Below, one piece after another: positions 59,160 to 64,000 of a stretch of DNA of 64,000 nucleotides (position 1 is the first letter of the stretch; each line of letters opens with the position of its first letter). Where the stretch lies: the NCBI RefSeq assembly GCF_003711515.1, contig NW_021167087.1:186001-250000 (forward strand), in the 5' to 3' direction. The translations under genes and the position numbers were made by a program. The stretch is from Sodiomyces alkalinus F11 (lineage: Eukaryota > Ascomycota > Sordariomycetes > Glomerellales > Plectosphaerellaceae). The notes beneath the pieces were generated by a model. It had not been told where the DNA came from. It saw nothing but the letters and a program-made list of their open reading frames with translations, and did no database searches.

Positions 59160-62100
59160 AGCACGGGAACTACCCTAGGTCCCGATATACCCTATAATAA
59201 AACGCTTCGAAAAAGACTCTACCGCCTTAGCCCGGTTAATAACCAGGGCACGCTTATAGGGCGTATATTAGGGCTTTCTTAATAACCTATCCGCGGGGTT
59301 TAATATTCCTAGGCGGTGCCGAATCTTAAAATTAAATAGGGCGAGCGTCTTAAGCTACCGTGCGTGCTAGCCCTTAAGCTTTAGCTTATTTAGTAGATAA
59401 CGATGGTTTAGGTGGTCTGTTAGAATAATAATAGGGCTTCAACTATAAGCTATATAGTGTCGCCACGTGCGAAAAGACTCGATAATAGCTATAAGCTCGC
59501 AGTCAGGCGTACTATAGTTAAGCTTAGTCCTATGTAGCTTACGGGATATAAACGTAACGGGTCTTTATAGCCTATCTTCGAGCTAACTAATAACGGCCCT
59601 AATTATAAAAGCAGAAGCATCGGGCTTCGTATCGGCAGAGTAGGGTTAAAATACTATAAAACTGGCGCTTTCTAGAATAGTAGTTTTATTTCCTCGAACG
59701 CGGTCTAGACCTACAGGGAAAGTACTAGGATCCCGGTATAACCCTTAGTAGGGCCCCCTTTAAGATAGTCTATAAGGGGGGTAGCGACCTTAGAGTAGTT
59801 CTGAATGAAATGTCTGTAAAAACTCGTAAAACCTAGGAAGACCTGTATCTTCTTAATATTATTAGGGAGTTCCTAGTCGCGGATAGCCTTAACGCGAGAC
59901 GGATCTATATATACCCCGTCTAGGCTATAGATAAACCCCAGGAATTTAATATCACGGGTCTTAAACTTATACTTATCAGGGTTAGTGTATAAGAACTACT
60001 GCCTAAGCCTAGTAAGGACCTCGCGGACGTGTACGTAGTAAGTAACTAAGTCCTTACTATAGACAAGGATATCGTTAAGGTATATAACGTAAATAGTATC
60101 GATAAGGCCTATTAATGCCTGGTTAATATACTATTAGAACCTCGCGGGGGCGTTAGTTAACCCGAATAGTATAATAAGGTACTTATAGTAGCCGTATTTT
60201 ATCCGGAACGCCGTTTTCCACTTATCGCCCTCCCGAATCCGTAACCGATAGTATATGTCTTTAAGTTCTAGCTTAGTGTAGTACTACGCTAATAATAACT
60301 GATCTACGATTTCGTGGATTAGGGGCAGGGGGGTATAGTCCTTAACGGTCACCTTATTTAACCCTTTGTAGTTAATATAGAGGCGTAGCTTACCATCCTT
60401 CTTAGGGATAAATAGAATAGGAGCACTAGCCGGGCTAGTGGACTATCTAATCTATCCCTTTATAATGGCGTCCTGTAGGTATTAATGCAGCACTTCTAAT
60501 TCCTAAGCGGCGAGGGGATAAATAGAACTATAGGGAGGCTTTTTCCCTTCCTCTACCTTAATCGCGTGATCCTATTACCAGTATATCAGCAGCCGTACGG
60601 CGTTTGCGATATTAAAAACATGAGCGAAATCTTAATACTATTCCGGTAGCGTAGGGGGTTTCCCGGCCTCTAAGAATTTATCTTTATATCCTACTAAAGG
60701 GTTTTCTGCTAGGCCGATATAGCCGATACGTAGGCCCCGCGTAGAACCTATATAGGTTAGAGTAAGGATAGACTTAGCTTATCTAACTACCCTATATAGC
60801 TCTTTTAATAATATAACTACACTAAGCTCCGCGTAGGATAAGGGATAGGTCTACGTGCTATACTGCTAATTAATATTAGGATTAACGGCTATAAGCTATA
60901 GCCTCTCTAAGATAATCTTTACGCCCGTGAGGTTTATAACGTGGAACTTAGCATGTTATACCCTTTTTCGACCCTAATAGTCTATCGCGATAATAATCCT
61001 ATAGGTAGACCTAAGGGTGGTGACCTTCGTATATCCTTCCGTGACCTACGATACCGGGACCGGGGACCCCTTAGGAACCTAACTAGGTCCTAGGAGGGAC
61101 CGGTCTAAAACGTTAATATCGGCGCCTCCGTTAAGGAGAGTCGACGTCTACACCTATTCCCCACCTCGGCAAAGGGATACGCGTGCCTTTACTAGTATAG
61201 TAGTAGGGGTAGTCCGAGGCGGGTATAGTTCCTAGGGCACCTCGCCCGTGACACGGCTAACCGTGGGATAAGATATAGATACTAGCTAAGTATTCGGATT
61301 ACTATTACTCGAGCGTCGCTCGGCACGGGGGCTAGGGTATATAGTGGCGTAGTGCCCCTTTTAGTTATAATTATAGTAAGTGATAGAATCGAAATACGAT
61401 AACGGTCTAGGGCGTATAGAGTAACTAGGAGTAAAGGATAGTATAGGTGTAGGGGTAGATATAGGGGTAAGCGTAGAGATACAAGTAGAACCGTAGGTGG
61501 CCGGGGTATAGGGATTATAACTATAGGCACGCGAGCGGAAATAATGTTATTAGGTAGCGGACTAGAAGTCTATCCGGCCATAGCTAACCCGTTAGTAATA
61601 GTTAAGGCCTTAGTCTTATAATAGGCTAGGGCTAGGTCCTGATAGTCCCTAGGAACCCCTATAGATACTATATAGTCCCGAATAGGTAGGAGAACCCTTA
61701 GTAGTACTATCTAAATCCTCTACTAGTCTAGGAGTTCGCCTAGTAATTCCGACTCTAGGGCTTCCTACTATTATATAAATTTAGCGTAAGACTCCCCCTC
61801 TCTCTAGGAGGAGATAGACTCACTCTAGATCTATACTATTATCTCTTATAGGCGGGTATCGTTATCGTTAACCTAATAGGATAACCAGGCTTATCGGGCG
61901 GCCTAGTTAACCCTATTTAAGTCGTTATCGTACTTATATCGTAGTTTATCCTGCTAGCGTTCTTTAAGGTAGTAGGGGAGGCACGATATAACGAAGTAGT
62001 TCTTCGTAGCGTCTATAGGGAAAGACTAAGAGTCTAGATTAAACCGTTAATTAATTTCCTAGATAAACGTGCGGTACTTAGCCTAGGAGACACTATCCTA

Positions 62101-62730
62101 TTTTAGAAGGGGGAAATTAAACTTAGTCTATATAGCGGACCCGTGTATAGAGGATATCGTGGATATGTTATAGGTATACTAGGATCCTAATAGGGTTATA
62201 ATAATACGATATCGGGGTTTAGCTATACGATAGTGGGTAATATTAGCCGGGTTAGGATTAATAGCGGCGGTGGCGGCGGTAATAGCGGCGGTAGTATCCG
62301 CCTTAAGCTTAGTAAGGTAAGCGAGCTTACGCTTATAGTGGTTCTCCGCCTCTATCTACTTAACGCGTTCGTCTAGTTATTCCTCTGTTAGCGTGGCTAG
62401 GTTAACGTTTATATACAGGAGCAGGTTAGGATTATACGCTGGTCCTGTCGTGACCGTGGTCTGAGGAACGGGGATAGTGATAGGGGTAGAGGCAGAAATA
62501 GTGGTAGAGGTAGTACTAGCGATAGGAGTAGCTGCAGGGACAGGAATAGGTGCCGGTGCGGTGGTAGAGGTGGGAGTAGTAGGAGTAGTATTAGTTCCCG
62601 GCGTGCCCCTATTATCTTCCTTATTAGTGGAGTCGTGGGCGTCTTCTATAAAGGCGGTCTCGCTATCGCGGAGCTACCGCTTAAACTAACTAGTAGCCTC
62701 GTTAAAATCAAAGGTGGGATCGTTTATTTC
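59160..62730 (-). pseudogene. Gypsy-G gag-pol, RIP-inactivated
   Basis: RT reads YLNDILVYSKD at about 60050-60083 (Asn for the first Asp of YLDD) and GLTNAPARF near 60135-60165. Zinc knuckle near 61335-61380 has KGHYAT with Tyr codons at Cys positions. The gag N-terminal side (62200-62700) has Gly/Val/Ala-type repeats that give an antisense stop-free piece at 62477-62689. Confidence 0.75.
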
Positions 62731-63165
62731 GTAATAGTTAGATATCTTAGTGAATCTCCTTAACGGTCTTCGCACCCTAAAGGGTAAAGTGATTAAAATA
62801 TTAAGTAGGTAGTCGTAAAGAGTAAAAAGATAGGGTTAAAGTAAGGAACTAGGTATAATTATAATAGGATTATAATAGGGTTAGAATATAGGTATAGCCT
62901 AAGAATCAGATTAATCGCTAGCCTCTCTCTTCTAATAGGAGGCTCCTCCGCTCCTTAAGTCTACGCTCCGCTGCTTTCTATTACTCCTCGAGGACTATAT
63001 ATTTACTTCCACGAGGGCTGCTTTATTTGCTTCGAGAGACTATTCTCTTTGCTTATATGATGACTGCTTTGTTTATGTCTCGAGGGGTCTTAGACTGGGC
63101 ATGTCTGGACCCCTATGGGTTCACACTAGGGACCTATTATAACCACTGCTACAGGAACTTGACAA
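62731..63165. other. Gypsy-G leader or LTR region with reduced RIP
   Basis: From about 62.93 kb the sequence regains CA and TG (GGGCATGTCTGGACCCC near 63097-63113) while both sides are strongly mutated. It may be the 5' LTR of Gypsy-G, but no partner was identified on the left side. Confidence 0.45.
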
Positions 63166-64000
63166 GTTCTTAGTAATATAAAGAGCCTATAATCCTCCGC
63201 TATAAAGCCTAGAGTCGGGAGAGGCACCTGTAACACCCTTAAGAACCTCCCCGATACTAAGGATACTACTAATAATAAAGATAATAAGAAGCGTCCTTAT
63301 AGTAATATATCCGTAAAGGCTATCCCTTCTATAATAAGGAGGCCTTACGAGACATATAAGAATACGTATACTACCGCGGTCTATTAGTATATAAGGCCGG
63401 ATATACGCCCTTATACCTAGCGTGGCCGTGAAGATATTATAAAGGTTATAGAAAAGAAGATACGTAACTATAGTTTTAAAAGCCGTATAGATACCGCGAT
63501 ATAGAAGAGGCGGGAAGCCTTAGGGGCTATCACCGCTAATAAGATAGAGGAAGTCTAGGAAGATTAACTCTATAATACTACGCCTATCATAACTATTATA
63601 CCCGTAAGTATAGTTCTAAAAGACCTTTCCGTAACCGCGAGTATACGGCTAGGCGTTTACCCGACCTAAGAAGGGGGGGTAGCGCGCCCTTATACGACGA
63701 TACTATTAAGATTATAAGAATACGAATAAGAAGTATCCTTATCTATTAACTAAGCTAAAGTACTATTATACTACGTGATCCTAGACTTAGGATCGTTAAT
63801 CCACGTCTTTAATAATCAAGGCCGTTTTACGGCTATTAGACTACCCACTAATACTTTATCTCTTTAGGTGGGTACTTATAAGGCTTCTATTCTTAGATAC
63901 GGAGACGTTAAGCTACGGGTATAATCCCTATTAGGTATAAGGAGGCTGCTACACCTTTATAATATCGTATACTATAAGGAGTTTACTATTAATATCGTCT
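63166..64000 (+). mobile_element. Copia-D: Copia-A family element, 5'-truncated, running off the window
   Basis: From GTTCTTAGTAATATAAAGAG at 63166 the sequence is collinear with the gag C-terminal part of Copia-A (14154 onward) and reaches protease near 63780, where the expected DSxS reads DLGS. The 5' LTR and most of gag are missing. RIP stops are present. Confidence 0.88.

Larger units (their letters stand above)
59017..63165 (-). mobile_element. Gypsy-G: Ty3/Gypsy element, minus strand, RIP-mutated
   Basis: Minus-strand order is gag (knuckle near 61335-61380), then RT near 60.0-60.3 kb, then RNase H near 59.4-59.8 kb. The element is cut on the left by Copia-C (continuing into 52775 leftward) and on the right it meets Copia-D at 63166. 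Integrase was not found and may be lost. No LTR pair could be defined. It differs in sequence from Gypsy-1 and Gypsy-2. Confidence 0.78.

Noticed and set aside
61282..61530. Minus-strand frame of 82 codons in Gypsy-G
   Set aside because: Lies within the gag region next to the zinc knuckle and is a surviving fragment or frame shadow, not a separate gene.

Overview
The window looks like a piece of a filamentous ascomycete chromosome (Pezizomycotina, probably a Sordariomycete-like lineage; the lineage is inference). It has three parts. A host gene island of about 12 kb (roughly 21.85-34.05 kb) has normal dinucleotide use and carries two conserved genes, both on the minus strand: RPL19 (ribosomal protein eL19, four exons) and GCN1 (translational activator of the eIF2-alpha kinase GCN2, three exons, about 2676 residues). 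Their introns are short, with GT..AG ends and CTAAC/CTGAC/CTAAT-type branch sites. The rest, about 1-21.7 kb and 34.1-64 kb, is a nested bed of LTR retrotransposons mutated by repeat-induced point mutation (RIP). CpA and TpG are almost absent and TpA is in large excess, so former CAG, CAA and TGG codons read as stops, which is why few long reading frames survive there.

Left block: Gypsy-1 (minus strand, cut by the window edge, ending at 5452), a plus-strand coding-like stretch (5453-6110), Gypsy-2 (minus, to 11274), then a 5'-truncated Copia-I (plus) split by a complete Copia-A (12742-19090, 274-bp LTRs, target duplication AATAC). Centre: the gene island, with an 817-bp palindromic Fot1/pogo-like MITE (22258-23074, TA duplication) downstream of RPL19. 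Right block: microsatellite, minisatellite and a tRNA-like sequence (34.6-35.13 kb); complete Copia-E (35396-41515, 140-bp LTRs, duplication GGGCG); Copia-B (42380-48606, same family as A, 3' LTR truncated); a gag remnant (Gypsy-F); a 763-base assembly gap; an LTR fragment; complete minus-strand Copia-C (52776-59016, 284-bp LTRs, duplication TCAGG) inserted at the left edge of a minus-strand Gypsy-G; and 5'-truncated Copia-D running off the right edge.

Both host genes serve translation. RPL19 is a core 60S protein; GCN1 rides on ribosomes and relays amino-acid starvation to GCN2. The main points for a second look are: the repeated loss of the first aspartate of the reverse-transcriptase YxDD box by RIP in seven of eight elements; the start codon of RPL19 split by an intron; a 13-codon upstream reading frame overlapping the GCN1 start; half-tRNA-type primer sites shared by two Copia families; and a variable minisatellite with a perfect hairpin inside the Copia polyprotein. 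I found no sign of an undescribed enzymatic system. All computed-sounding statements are from reading by eye; no database search was run.
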